Source: Mesorhizobium sp. ORS 3324
GTDB lineage: Bacteria; Pseudomonadota; Alphaproteobacteria; Rhizobiales; Rhizobiaceae
Length of the DNA: 60,610 nucleotides
Assembly (NCBI GenBank): GCA_000824825.2
Contig: LM655198.1
Location: 1,906 to 62,515 of the forward strand
Reading direction: 5' to 3'
This document shows, piece after piece, positions 35,342-44,508 of the stretch. The position numbers were made by a program, and so were the translations under genes. How positions within the stretch are numbered: the first letter of the stretch is position 1; each line of letters starts with the position of its first letter. The notes under the pieces are model-generated. The model had not been told where the DNA came from. It saw nothing but the letters and a program-made list of their open reading frames with translations, and did no database searches.

Positions 35342-36271
35342 ATGAACAACTTTGAACTTCGCCGCTTTCGCTATTTCCTGGCGGTCGCTGAGGAGCTGCA
35401 TTTCGCTAGAGCCGCAGAACGGCTTCACATGGCGCAGCCTCCCTTGAGTGTTCAGATCCGCAAACTGGAAGAGGAGGTCGGCTTCCGCGTTTTTGAGCGC
35501 ACCAGCCGGAACGTGGCGTTAACTGAAGCAGGTCGGGTGCTGCTCGCGGGCACGCGCAATGCCATGGACGAACTTCAGCGAGCGGTCTACTCGGGCCAGC
35601 AGACGGAGCGCGGACATTTGGGACATGTGCGGATTGGGTTCGTTAGCTCGGGAGGGGTGACGTTCCTACCCAAGTTGCTGCGGCAACTAAGCAGGTCCTT
35701 GCCAGAGGTCCAGACCCAAACCCGCCAGTTCAGTAGCAATGGCGCTCTAGAGGCTCTCGCCCAGCGCAACATCGATCTCGCAGTGGTGCGGACGCCGTTC
35801 GTGGGGGATAAGCTGCAACATCGCACGATTCTTCGTGACCGTGTTGTAATTGTTTTGCCAGACGACCATCCGATGTGCAGGCGCAAGCGGATTCGATTGC
35901 ATGAAATGCAGCACGAAAAATTCGTACTGTATCCGCCCAACGAAGGCTATGCGGCCTACAGTGTCGTACAGCGAGCCTGCCTAGCCGCTGGGTTCGCGCC
36001 TCTAGTGGCCGAATTCGTGGATGACGTTTATGGGATGCTGGGTCTCGTGAGCGCCGGGGTGGGTGTCGCTCTGATGCCCGAAGCGATCAGCCGTTTAAAT
36101 GTAGACGGCGTTGTCTTTCGCCCGCTCCCCGAGATCGAGGAGCGCTTTGAGCTATCTCTAGTGTGGCGTGCGGAGGACAAGAGGCGTTTGATCTCAGCGG
36201 TCGTGGAGGCACTTGCGGAAATGGGCGATCTGCTTGGATCTCGCACAGTCGGCGATCACAGGGGCAAATAG
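35342..36271 (+). CDS. LysR-family transcriptional regulator
   Basis: 309 residues. N-terminal winged helix MNNFELRRFRYFLAVAEELHFARAAERLHMAQPPLSVQIRKLEEEVGFRVFERTSRNVALTEAG is textbook LysR. The effector domain follows from about residue 92 (GHVRIGFVSSGGVTFLPKLL). Divergent from iadA, so it likely binds the 35106-35341 region and responds to a substrate of the neighbouring catabolic genes. Confidence 0.93.
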   Translation: MNNFELRRFRYFLAVAEELHFARAAERLHMAQPPLSVQIRKLEEEVGFRVFERTSRNVALTEAGRVLLAGTRNAMDELQRAVYSGQQTERGHLGHVRIGFVSSGGVTFLPKLLRQLSRSLPEVQTQTRQFSSNGALEALAQRNIDLAVVRTPFVGDKLQHRTILRDRVVIVLPDDHPMCRRKRIRLHEMQHEKFVLYPPNEGYAAYSVVQRACLAAGFAPLVAEFVDDVYGMLGLVSAGVGVALMPEAISRLNVDGVVFRPLPEIEERFELSLVWRAEDKRRLISAVVEALAEMGDLLGSRTVGDHRGK

Positions 36272-36329
36272 TCCAAATGTACGCCTGGCGTACTTCAAAG
36301 GTCGGCGCCTATCCTGCTCTCCAGTGGAC

Positions 36330-37340
36330 TCAATCCGGATCGCTGGCAGCACGGACCGTGTCGAGCGTCAATCCCGGGCCCAAATTCACAAGCATCTTTC
36401 CCAGCTCAGATTGCCAATAGCCTTCGGAACCTGCGGTCTGACGCCATTCGTGCAGCCGGCGTGTGAACAGCTGCAGATCGAATTCCTCGGTGAACCCGAT
36501 TGCACCGTGAATCGAGTGCGCCAGCGCCGCGACCTCGAGCGCCGCCTCACTGGTGCGGGCCTTCGCGACGGCCACACGCAAAATCTCGGGCACGCAGCCG
36601 CTGGCCTGACAGCCAATCTGGGCTGCCGTGCGCGCAGCAAACGCATGCTCGGATAGTACGCTCAACTGGTGCTGGATCGCCTGGAACTTGCCGATCGGAC
36701 GTCCGAACTGCTGCCGCTCGTTAGCATACTGCAGCGTACGGTTGAACACACTCATCAGCGCTCCCGCGAGCTTTGCGGCGGTCACGCACGCCTGCAACAC
36801 CTGTACGTCGAGCGCAGCGGGAACGTGCCTAGCGGCCGCCAGCGCCGATGGACCCCATACCAGGGTTGCATCCAGCGGATATATGGTCGGAAACGCTTGC
36901 GCATCCGCGATAGACAGCAATAGCCACTCGGTTGGGCGCTGAATCAAGGCCCAATCGGCCACGCGCCCGAAAGAGACGTGCGCGCAGCGCAGGCCGGCCT
37001 TGTCCACCGCAGTTCCGCACGCGAGTGCGATGCTGCCTGTCGGCGGGTGGGCGCCGGCACGGGCAAGCAGCGCCCGCGCGACCATCGTTTCTGCGAATGG
37101 CACGGGCATGGCGTAAGTGCCGCAGAGCTCCAGCAGCTCGAACACGTCTCGCAATGCGAGACCGGCGCCGCCCTGCTCTTCCCCAACGAGCGCGTCGGCA
37201 AAGCCAGATTCCTCCAGTAAACCCCAGAACTCCGCCGGCGATTCGCCACCCTCAATGGCGCGCACTAGCTGCGGCTTACACTGGTCCTCCAGCAACTGGC
37301 CCAGAGCTTTGCAAAGCAGATCGTCCATATTCCTCTCCAT
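36330..37340 (-). CDS. Acyl-CoA dehydrogenase, short subunit
   Basis: 336 residues. N-terminal ACAD helices (FWGLLEESGFADALVGEEQGGAGLALRDVFELLELCG), a shortened middle domain, and C-terminal YANERQQFGRPIGKFQAIQHQLSVL with HSIHGAIGFTEEFDLQLFTRR. The usual catalytic Glu position could not be placed with confidence. Size and pairing with the 385-residue ACAD upstream fit the heterotetrameric ACADs known from steroid catabolism, where one subunit lacks the base. ATG 37340 directly abuts the upstream stop; ATG 37328 is an alternative with GGAGAGG in front. Confidence 0.87.
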   Translation of the reverse strand: MERNMDDLLCKALGQLLEDQCKPQLVRAIEGGESPAEFWGLLEESGFADALVGEEQGGAGLALRDVFELLELCGTYAMPVPFAETMVARALLARAGAHPPTGSIALACGTAVDKAGLRCAHVSFGRVADWALIQRPTEWLLLSIADAQAFPTIYPLDATLVWGPSALAAARHVPAALDVQVLQACVTAAKLAGALMSVFNRTLQYANERQQFGRPIGKFQAIQHQLSVLSEHAFAARTAAQIGCQASGCVPEILRVAVAKARTSEAALEVAALAHSIHGAIGFTEEFDLQLFTRRLHEWRQTAGSEGYWQSELGKMLVNLGPGLTLDTVRAASDPD

Positions 37341-38498
37341 TCAACGCAGTCCCAAACCGCGCGCGATCATGCCACGTAGGATGTCGCGCGCGCCGCCGCG
37401 CAATGAGAAACAGGGTGCTACCTGCGTCACGTAGTTCAGCGTGAGCAGCAATTCAAAGGGCACGGCTTGCGTGTCGCGGCAGTATAGGTCATTCGCGATC
37501 GCAGCCGGAATCAGCTGTTCGACGGCCGTGCCGAGATCCTTCACGAGCGCCGCCTCCACGACTGGGCTTCCGCCCTGCGCGAGCTTTCCCGTGACCGCAA
37601 TGCACAGCGCCCGCAGCGGTGCGATCTGCGCAAGAATGCGACCGGCCAGTCGTACCGATTCCGGCGTGTTGCCAGGCTCGCTGCGGATAAACGCCAGCCA
37701 TTCGTCGAATAGCACGATGCTTGAATACAACCGTTCTGGCCCACTGCGTTCGAACGCGAGCTCGGCAGTCACCTGCTCCCAGCCCCTGCCCTCCGCGCCG
37801 ATCAGCGCGTCGGAAGCGAGTTGAACGTTCTCGAAGAAGACCTCGCAGAAATGCACATCGCCCGACTGGTCGCGAATAGGTCGCACAGTAACCCCAGGCA
37901 AATTGAGATCCACAATTATCTGTGACAAGCCCCTGTGGCGATCATCGGCCGTGCCTGAGGTGCGCACAAGTGCGATCATGTAATGGCAGTTGTGGGCGTT
38001 GGTAGTCCAGATCTTCTGGCCGTTAAGGAGCCAACCCTGCTCGGTTTTCGTGGCTCGCGTTCTCACGTTGGCAAGATCCGAGCCGGCATTAGGCTCGCTC
38101 ATGCCGATGCAGAAGAACGACTCGCCACGACAGATGGGCGGGATGTAAAACTGCTTCTGCGCCTCAGTGCCATATTTCAGGATTAGCGGCGCACTTTGGC
38201 GGTCGGCGACCCAGTGCGAGCCGACCGGTGCGCCCCAGTTGAGCAATTCTTCGACCAGGACATAACGCGCGAACGGGCTCCGGCCTCCGCCACCGTACTC
38301 CTTCGGCAGCGTGAGCCCAAGCCAACCTCGCCGGCCGAGCTCACGGCTGAAATTCATGTCGCAACCCGACCAGGATCTGGCACGCACACAGGCGGGAACA
38401 TCCTTCATCTTCTGTGTGAGAAATTCACGGATCGGCACACGCAGCGCCTCGTCTTCAGAGGGGATGGCCGTCAGCGTCAGCGAATTGAGAGCGCTCAT
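37341..38498 (-). CDS. Acyl-CoA dehydrogenase, long subunit
   Basis: 385 residues. Signatures: LGRRGWLGLTLPKEYGGGG, CIGMSEPNAGSDLANVRTRATKTEQGWLLNGQKIWTTNAH (flavin-binding), and the C-terminal helix bundle with SLRGGARDILRGMIARGLGLR. Oxidises an acyl-CoA at the alpha-beta bond with FAD. Probably works with the short ACAD immediately downstream. The neighbouring enoyl-CoA hydratase and CoA-transferase give a CoA-based degradation pathway for an unknown acid. Confidence 0.92.
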   Translation of the reverse strand: MSALNSLTLTAIPSEDEALRVPIREFLTQKMKDVPACVRARSWSGCDMNFSRELGRRGWLGLTLPKEYGGGGRSPFARYVLVEELLNWGAPVGSHWVADRQSAPLILKYGTEAQKQFYIPPICRGESFFCIGMSEPNAGSDLANVRTRATKTEQGWLLNGQKIWTTNAHNCHYMIALVRTSGTADDRHRGLSQIIVDLNLPGVTVRPIRDQSGDVHFCEVFFENVQLASDALIGAEGRGWEQVTAELAFERSGPERLYSSIVLFDEWLAFIRSEPGNTPESVRLAGRILAQIAPLRALCIAVTGKLAQGGSPVVEAALVKDLGTAVEQLIPAAIANDLYCRDTQAVPFELLLTLNYVTQVAPCFSLRGGARDILRGMIARGLGLR

Positions 38499-39027
38499 TG
38501 CAGGGATCCTTGAGCTATTTTAGATTGGGCCATCGCGTCATCGGCCACCACGTGATGCAACCGCCGCCCCAGCAGGATAGCAACTCGGTATCGCCTAGCG
38601 CGCCCATAACCAGACTGGGCTGACGCTCGACCTCCTCCGCGGCGGCCCCCGATTGGCCAGCTTCGAGCGACTTGGCGCACATCAGATCCCCCGGAGGTGG
38701 AGGCCGCTGGTATACTCGCGAGGAGATGGTCGAAGAGATGGGCCTTCAGGCTGTCCTTGAGACGAGGGCACGCATCCAGGGTCGGCAGTTCAGGCTTGAT
38801 CACCTGCTTGTGCCACAGTGTTAGCCAGTCCACTCGAACCGGTATATCGGGCGTGGCGTTCAAGCTAAAACTTGGATTTAGTAAGCGCGAAAGGTGAATG
38901 CCGCTCCATGTGGACGTTGCGCAAAACTCTGCTCGAGCAGTATGGTCGTCATTGGTAGCGTCGGCAGATCGTGCTGCGCTAGAATTTGTTAGGGTTGGTG
39001 TCATATCAGACGAGCGATCCAACCGGC
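38499..39027 (-). other. Possible decayed gene between ACAD and enoyl-CoA hydratase
   Basis: Two minus-strand frames look coding-like: VDWLTLWHKQVIKPELPTL with KDSLKAHLFDHLLASI, then after a shift near 38690 SLVMGALGDTELLSCWGGG and TWWPMTRWPNL, ending at a stop near 38515. The spacing fits a former gene of the same operon. I cannot assign a family. Confidence 0.35.
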
Positions 39028-39828
39028 TCAGCGGCCGACGAAACGGGGCGGCCTTTTCTCCACGAAAGCCAAAGCTCCTTCTGCGCGATCTTGACTCGAA
39101 TAGGGATCCGGACCGACGTTCAGGCGCAATCCGGCGAAAGGCGGCATGCCCCAACTTCTCAGTGCCGTCTCCTTCACTTTCCGAACCGAGAGAGGCGCGT
39201 TGGCCGCAATTCGCTGCGCGAGCCGCGTCGCTTCGTCCTGCAAGCTGCTATGCGGCACTACCCCGTTGAGCAGCCCGAGACGCAGCGCCTCCTCGCACTC
39301 CATACGCCGCCCCGTGAACAGTAACTCCAAGGCAATCGCTCGCGGTAGCAGTAACGGCAGCAGCGTGGCGGCGAAATTGCCTCCCATGCCCACCGTCACC
39401 TCCGGCTGACCAAGTACCGCGCCGGTCGCGGCGAGGCGCAGGTCGCAGGCCAGGGCAAGCTCGCAGCCGGCACCAACCGCGGTTCCATTCAGCGCCGCAA
39501 TCGTCGGCTTCCCAATCTCGAGCAACACCTCATGCAGGTTTCGGCCCATCTGCTTCATGGGATGGGGGTAGGCCTTGGGTCCACTCGCCTGCACAGCCTT
39601 TAAATCCACCCCCGCGCAGAAGTGGCGCTCGCCGGCACCGGTGAGCAGCACGACCCTGACGTTCGGATCGCAATCGGCCTGCAGGAAACTCTCAACCAGT
39701 CGCTCGGCAGTTGCGGAGTCGATTGCGTTGGCTCTTTCTGGACGGTTCAGGGTTATGCGGGCGATGTGACCGTCGATGCGGTACAGGACGGGTTTTTGTT
39801 CGACAGGATCGTTTTCGAGAATTGGCAT
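39028..39828 (-). CDS. Enoyl-CoA hydratase/isomerase family protein
   Basis: 266 residues of crotonase fold. ITLNRPERANAIDSATAERL at the start; oxyanion-hole segments HFCAGVDLKAVQ and LNGTAVGAGCELALACDLRLAA; QPEVTVGMGGNFAATLLPLL. Hydrates or isomerises the enoyl-CoA made by the ACADs. Divergent from the CoA-transferase gene. Confidence 0.92.
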   Translation of the reverse strand: MPILENDPVEQKPVLYRIDGHIARITLNRPERANAIDSATAERLVESFLQADCDPNVRVVLLTGAGERHFCAGVDLKAVQASGPKAYPHPMKQMGRNLHEVLLEIGKPTIAALNGTAVGAGCELALACDLRLAATGAVLGQPEVTVGMGGNFAATLLPLLLPRAIALELLFTGRRMECEEALRLGLLNGVVPHSSLQDEATRLAQRIAANAPLSVRKVKETALRSWGMPPFAGLRLNVGPDPYSSQDRAEGALAFVEKRPPRFVGR

Positions 39829-40134
39829 GGTTTACTGTGGACTAATGAGCGTCCTCGCAACGTCGTGCGAGCTATGTTGCGACAACAATTAAGGGAGACT
39901 GACCAGCCTGTGAAATACCGTTTTTGGGCTGCATCCATATCTCTTTGGTATGGACGCTCAGGATGGCCTTGCTTCTGGGAGACTGGGGCTAACAACGTTT
40001 TTGTGAAGCCGACAAACAGCACCTCCCCGTGCGCCTGCTTTAATACGATAGTCGTCTTGATGGTGGCCCAAAAAGGTATTTCTCAACGCGAGAGGACCTT
40101 CGCAGAATGGGCCAAAATAACCCACTTCGGTAGC

Positions 40135-41376
40135 ATGAAGAACACTCGCACAAGCAAAAGCGGCGCCTCCGGTGGACCTCTCCGGGGCCTGCGCATCCTC
40201 GACTTGAGCACTGTCGTAATGGGGCCCTACGCGTCGCATCTACTGGCGGACATGGGCGCCGACGTGGTGAAGCTGGAGCCGCCGTCCGGTGACCAGCTCC
40301 GCTACTATCGCCCGCAGCGGTCAGGAGCAATGAGTGGCATGTTCCTAAGCTTGCATCGCAACAAGCGCAGCATTGTGCTCGACCTGAAATCGGATGCCGG
40401 ACGCGGCGCATTCCATCGACTCGCCATCAACTTCGACGTGATTCTGCACAACTTTCGGCCGAGCGTCGCGACTCGGCTTGGTGCAACCTTCGAGCAATTA
40501 AGAGCTTCTAACCCCTCTGTGATAGTTTGCAAAATCTACGGCTTCGGTGCAGATGGGCCCTATGCCAAGCGACCTGCCTACGATGACGTGATCCAAGCGG
40601 GCTCCGGCATCGCCGACCTATTCCGGCGCGTGCGCGGCGAACCACAATACGTCCCTTCAATGATCTGCGACAAAATCGTGGGACAGGCCGCCGCTATAGC
40701 CATTCTCGCCGCGTGCTATCAGCGGCTGACGAATGGACGCGGGTGCGAAATCGAGGTGCCGATGTTCGAGACCATGGTCGCGTTCAACTTGGCCGAGAAC
40801 CTCGCCAGCGCTGCATTCGAGCCTCCGATGGGGCCTATTGGCTGGGCGCGCAACATGAGCCCCATGCGCAAGCCGTTCCGCACCGCGGACGGTTACGCCT
40901 GCCTGCTGCCATACTCGGACCGCAATTGGCGGGACTTCCTTGCCTTCGCGGGGTATCCCGAGGTCGCCGAGGACGTTCGCTTCCGCACCCTCGCCGATCG
41001 CGCCCAGCACATCGACGAACTGTATCAGTACGTGGAGAAAGCCGCGCGGTGCCGTCCGACGGCCGAGTGGCTCTCCTTCTGCTTAGCGCATGACATCCCA
41101 TGTGGGCCGGTAGCTTCGTTGGACGAGCTCTGGAACGATCCGCACTTAGAGGCCGCAAAGATGTTCCAGCAACTGGAACACCCGACAGAGGGACGGTACC
41201 GCCTTTGGCGCAGCCCCATCCGATTCGACGAAATATCCTGGGAGTTGCAGCGGCATGCACCTCGGCTTGGTGAGCATACGGATGAAGTGCTGGCGGCGGC
41301 TGGCTTTTCCGCGGCGGAACGGGCCGCGCTTGAGGATAATCTGTCCGGCGGCAATCGCAGCGCCGCGGAGCCCTAA
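40135..41376 (+). CDS. Class III (CaiB/BaiF-type) CoA-transferase
   Basis: 413 residues if started at ATG 40135 (MKNTRTSKSGA); the frame is open far upstream and no strong ribosome site decides. Family blocks: LRGLRILDLSTVVMGPYASHLLADMGADVVKLEPPSGD, LSLHRNKRSIVLDLKSD, and the aspartate region PAYDDVIQAGSGIADLF. Also GRGCEIEVPMFETMVAFNLAE and MRKPFRTADGYACLLPYSDRNWRDF. Moves CoA from a donor to a free acid, the entry step of the pathway formed with the ECH and ACAD genes. Confidence 0.92.
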   Translation: MKNTRTSKSGASGGPLRGLRILDLSTVVMGPYASHLLADMGADVVKLEPPSGDQLRYYRPQRSGAMSGMFLSLHRNKRSIVLDLKSDAGRGAFHRLAINFDVILHNFRPSVATRLGATFEQLRASNPSVIVCKIYGFGADGPYAKRPAYDDVIQAGSGIADLFRRVRGEPQYVPSMICDKIVGQAAAIAILAACYQRLTNGRGCEIEVPMFETMVAFNLAENLASAAFEPPMGPIGWARNMSPMRKPFRTADGYACLLPYSDRNWRDFLAFAGYPEVAEDVRFRTLADRAQHIDELYQYVEKAARCRPTAEWLSFCLAHDIPCGPVASLDELWNDPHLEAAKMFQQLEHPTEGRYRLWRSPIRFDEISWELQRHAPRLGEHTDEVLAAAGFSAAERAALEDNLSGGNRSAAEP

Positions 41377-41460
41377 AAAAGCAGCGGCGCTCCAATGATG
41401 AGCGTCATGAAGATGATAGATCAAGCGAGGAATGATGGACCGCACTTCGCCCCTTTGACA

Positions 41461-42012
41461 GCGCCAGTGTACGGACCAGATCAAGAAGGTCAGCCTCGAG
41501 CTCGGCGGCAATGGGCCTTTCATGTCTTCGACGACGCAGACATCGATGCCGCCGTGGACGGGGCGATCCAGGCGAAGTTCCGCAATGCCGGCCAAACTTG
41601 CGTTTCCGCCAACCGCCTCTACGTGCAGTCGGGCGTTCATGACGAGTTCGTGGATAAGTTTGTCGAACGGGTTCGCCAGCTTCAGGTCGGTGACGGGTTC
41701 GATCCGGGCGTGGCCATCGGCTCGCTGATCGATGGACCACGCCTTGGCCAAGATCGAATCCCACATCCCCGATGCCGTGGGAAAAGGCGGCGCGATCCGC
41801 TGCGGCGGAGGTAGGATTGGCGTGGGCGGCACTTTTTTCCAACCGACGGTCCTTACAGATATCTCCAGCGCCACGACGGTTGCGCAGGAGGAGACATTTG
41901 GGCCATTGGCCCCCGTCATCCGCTTCGAGGATGCGGATCAGGTCGTACGTGCGGCTAACGACACGATCTACGGCCTCACGCCTATTTTTACGCCTCCAAC
42001 CTGAAGCGAGTT
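41461..42012 (+). pseudogene. gabD: gabD fragment (duplicate of part of the intact gene at 56312)
   Basis: Matches 57067-57616 of the intact gabD almost base for base. Frames read DADIDAAVDGAIQAKFRNAGQTCVSANRLY with the active Cys, then after a shift KIESHIPDAVGKGGAIRCGGG and ETFGPLAPVIRFEDADQVV. It has lost the NADP-binding half and the C terminus, and has small indels. Same orientation as the intact copy 15.6 kb away. Confidence 0.93.
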
Positions 42013-42160
42013 GAGCCCCCGTGGGTCGGGTCAAATCTCCCGGGTATGGTCACTTGAAACTCCCCCACCTAATAGTGATCGGCAGCGCTGCTGAACAGCG
42101 GTAGCCGGTGAGGGAGGGCGTTTATTTTCGCCCCCTTCCATACCGCGAGGGGATCGGGAG

Positions 42161-42410
42161 TTGAACGTCTTGAAGGCACATCTGCAAAGCATTGCTTGAG
42201 ACCGCAGGCCGTCGCCGAAGCCGTAGGCGTCTGCCCGCGGACTGTCCGAAAGTTGTTTGAGCGCTATCTGCGCGAAGGATTGTCGGGCTTGCAGGATCGC
42301 TCTTCCCGGCCGCTTCAGCGTCGCCGGCCTACGCCTGAGACACTGGTAGTAGAGATCGAGCGGCTGCGCCGCCAGCGCTGGAGGGGTACAAAATACAACT
42401 ACCTCGCGGC
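42161..42410 (+). mobile_element. IS481-family transposase N-terminal remnant
   Basis: Reads LNVLKAHLQSIA, then after a frame change LRPQAVAEAVGVCPRTVRKLFERYLREGLSGLQDRSSRP and PETLVVEIERLRRQRW, the double helix-turn-helix head of IS481 transposases. The DDE domain is missing. Confidence 0.82.
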
Positions 42411-42576
42411 GTGTACGGTGTGGTTGCACGCTCGAGTTCGATGGGGCCAAGGATTGGTTGGTTTGTGACGAGAAACCTTCCATGTACTCACCCGCACATC
42501 TGCTTTCGCATATGCGCATGGCATCTCATTCTTCCGCCGGGCGCTGATCGCCGCCATGGGTTTGAGAGTGCATAGG

Positions 42577-44226
42577 TCAGCGCCGGAAAAAGAAGCCCGT
42601 CGATTCATGTCGCCTGCGAGTCGCACCCGTCGGACGCTCGATCAAAAGGCTGGTGCAAGGTGGAAGCTCTCCCGCATGCAATTCGAGGAGTCGCTGATCC
42701 AGTTCCTTGTCGGTCGCTGTCAGGCGGTGGTTCAGGCGAAGGTAATCCATCCAGGTCGGCGTGCGAAATGTCTCGGTCCAAAGCGACGGCTCCCGCAGAT
42801 CGCGCTGGATATTCCAATGCCGAGCCCCCACCCGCCTTTGCACTCGACGTCTTTCCCGCATCAGGTCCAAGAAAGTATCCACGTTCGGCTCGGGAATCGA
42901 ATACTCGATCTTGACCACGATCGGGCCGCTTCTAGGCTTCAGCTCCAGCGCAATTGCTGGTGTTTCGAAGCCAAGAGGATCTTGGTCGGCCTCTTTCCAT
43001 TCACGGATTGGAAGAAGCAAGCCAGTGCCGGCAACCAACAGCAGAGCGCCTGAGGAGCTTTCCAGCGCCAATGCGAGCGAATAGTTCTCAGCCACTGCGC
43101 CCCAAATCCAGCTCCCGGCGGCAAGGCCGCCGGAGCAAAGGGCATAGTGGATCGAGAGCGTCCGACCAACGACCCACCGAGGGCTCGACAATTGTACGCT
43201 GACGTCAAGCCCCGTCCAGGTGACGACCCAGGCGGCGCCGCCGAGCGTCAAGGCAACACTGGCCACCGCTAGAGAAGGCGTGAACGCAAGAGCCAGGCAG
43301 CACCCGGCAGCGGCTATGCACGCAAGCGTCGTTAACCGTTCCTGAGACAGCGACCTTCTCAGCAGATTGTTGGACAGGCCGGCGCACAATGCGCCAGTGC
43401 CGAAGCCGGCCATGAGGATGCCGTAATCGATTGGTCCCCCTCCCAGCTGATCGCGAGCAATCAGGGGAAGTAGCGCCAATATGGAAATGCTCGCCAGGCC
43501 GAAAAGCGCTCCCCGCGCGATTGCTGCCATGATCTCCGCCGACAGTGCCGTGAAGCGCGTCCCGTCATATACGGCGGTGGTTAGTGACTCACGTGGCAGG
43601 GGCGACGGGCGACCAGCCCATTTATAGCGTCCGATGACCCACAGCATGACGAGGTAGGTCAGCGTGGCCACTGCGAAAGCGGTTAGGGCTCCAAAGGACG
43701 CAACGACAACGCCGCCGAGCGCCGGACCGATACTTCGCACTGCATTGTAGCCCACCGAGATCAGTGTGACCGCAGCCGGAACTTCGCGTTTTCGCAGGAT
43801 ATCGCCGACCGAGGCGTGCCAAGCCGGATCGGTAAAGGCGGCTCCGCACCCAGCCAGGCAGCTGAATGCCAGGATCATCCATGGATTGTAAAACCCCAGA
43901 CCCACAAGAGCTGTCAACATCGTTGATGATAGCGCTATAACGCACCAGCCCATCGTCATCACATTGCGCCGGCTGAAATTATCGGCGATAGCGCCAGCAA
44001 AGATCGACAGTATGAACACCGGCAGCGTTGTGGAAGTCTGCACCAGTGCGACCATCACATCGGAGCTTGAGATGGTCGCCATCAGCCAACCGACGGCAAC
44101 AGTCTGCAATAGCCACCCAAAGCTGGACAATTGCGCGGCAATCCAGATGGAGCGAAAGGTTGAGTTTTCCAGCGGGGCAAACGTTGCCGACGAAACTGCC
44201 GCATCTCCACGCGTCACCCTGCTCAT
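42577..44226 (-). CDS. MFS transporter (MFS_3, enterobactin-exporter-like) with C-terminal cytoplasmic domain
   Basis: About 549 residues from ATG 44226 (MSRVTRGDAAVSS); the frame reaches back to 44283. Around 11-12 membrane helices over the first 410 residues, with FRSIWIAAQLSSFGWLLQTVAVGWLM and FAGAIADNFSRRNVMTMGW (MFS loop 2-3). A soluble tail of about 130 residues follows (KIEYSIPEPNVDTFLDLMRERRRVQRRVGARHWNIQRDL). This tail is typical of the MFS_3 group. Probably exports a small molecule. Separated from proV by 280 bp on the same strand. Confidence 0.88.
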   Translation of the reverse strand: MSRVTRGDAAVSSATFAPLENSTFRSIWIAAQLSSFGWLLQTVAVGWLMATISSSDVMVALVQTSTTLPVFILSIFAGAIADNFSRRNVMTMGWCVIALSSTMLTALVGLGFYNPWMILAFSCLAGCGAAFTDPAWHASVGDILRKREVPAAVTLISVGYNAVRSIGPALGGVVVASFGALTAFAVATLTYLVMLWVIGRYKWAGRPSPLPRESLTTAVYDGTRFTALSAEIMAAIARGALFGLASISILALLPLIARDQLGGGPIDYGILMAGFGTGALCAGLSNNLLRRSLSQERLTTLACIAAAGCCLALAFTPSLAVASVALTLGGAAWVVTWTGLDVSVQLSSPRWVVGRTLSIHYALCSGGLAAGSWIWGAVAENYSLALALESSSGALLLVAGTGLLLPIREWKEADQDPLGFETPAIALELKPRSGPIVVKIEYSIPEPNVDTFLDLMRERRRVQRRVGARHWNIQRDLREPSLWTETFRTPTWMDYLRLNHRLTATDKELDQRLLELHAGELPPCTSLLIERPTGATRRRHESTGFFFRR

Positions 44227-44508
44227 CCGGACGAGCCTCTTTCTGCGTGTACAGACTGCATGAAGGACTTCTCCTCGGTGCACCTGCGTGAGAGAGTGTC
44301 AATCCTCTACATCGGCACGGCGACCACTAATCACCTGAAGCATATTCCACGCACGCCATCTAGAACGCGGGTCAAGGACTCGCTGACTGCTCGCCGCCCG
44401 GCCCGCGAAACGGAACAGCAAGTTTGGGCGCTGCGATTGCGAGCCGGCCCGAGGCGATGGTGACGCTGACGGCGCCCTGCTCTACCGACATTCCTGTTAT
44501 GCGGCCGC

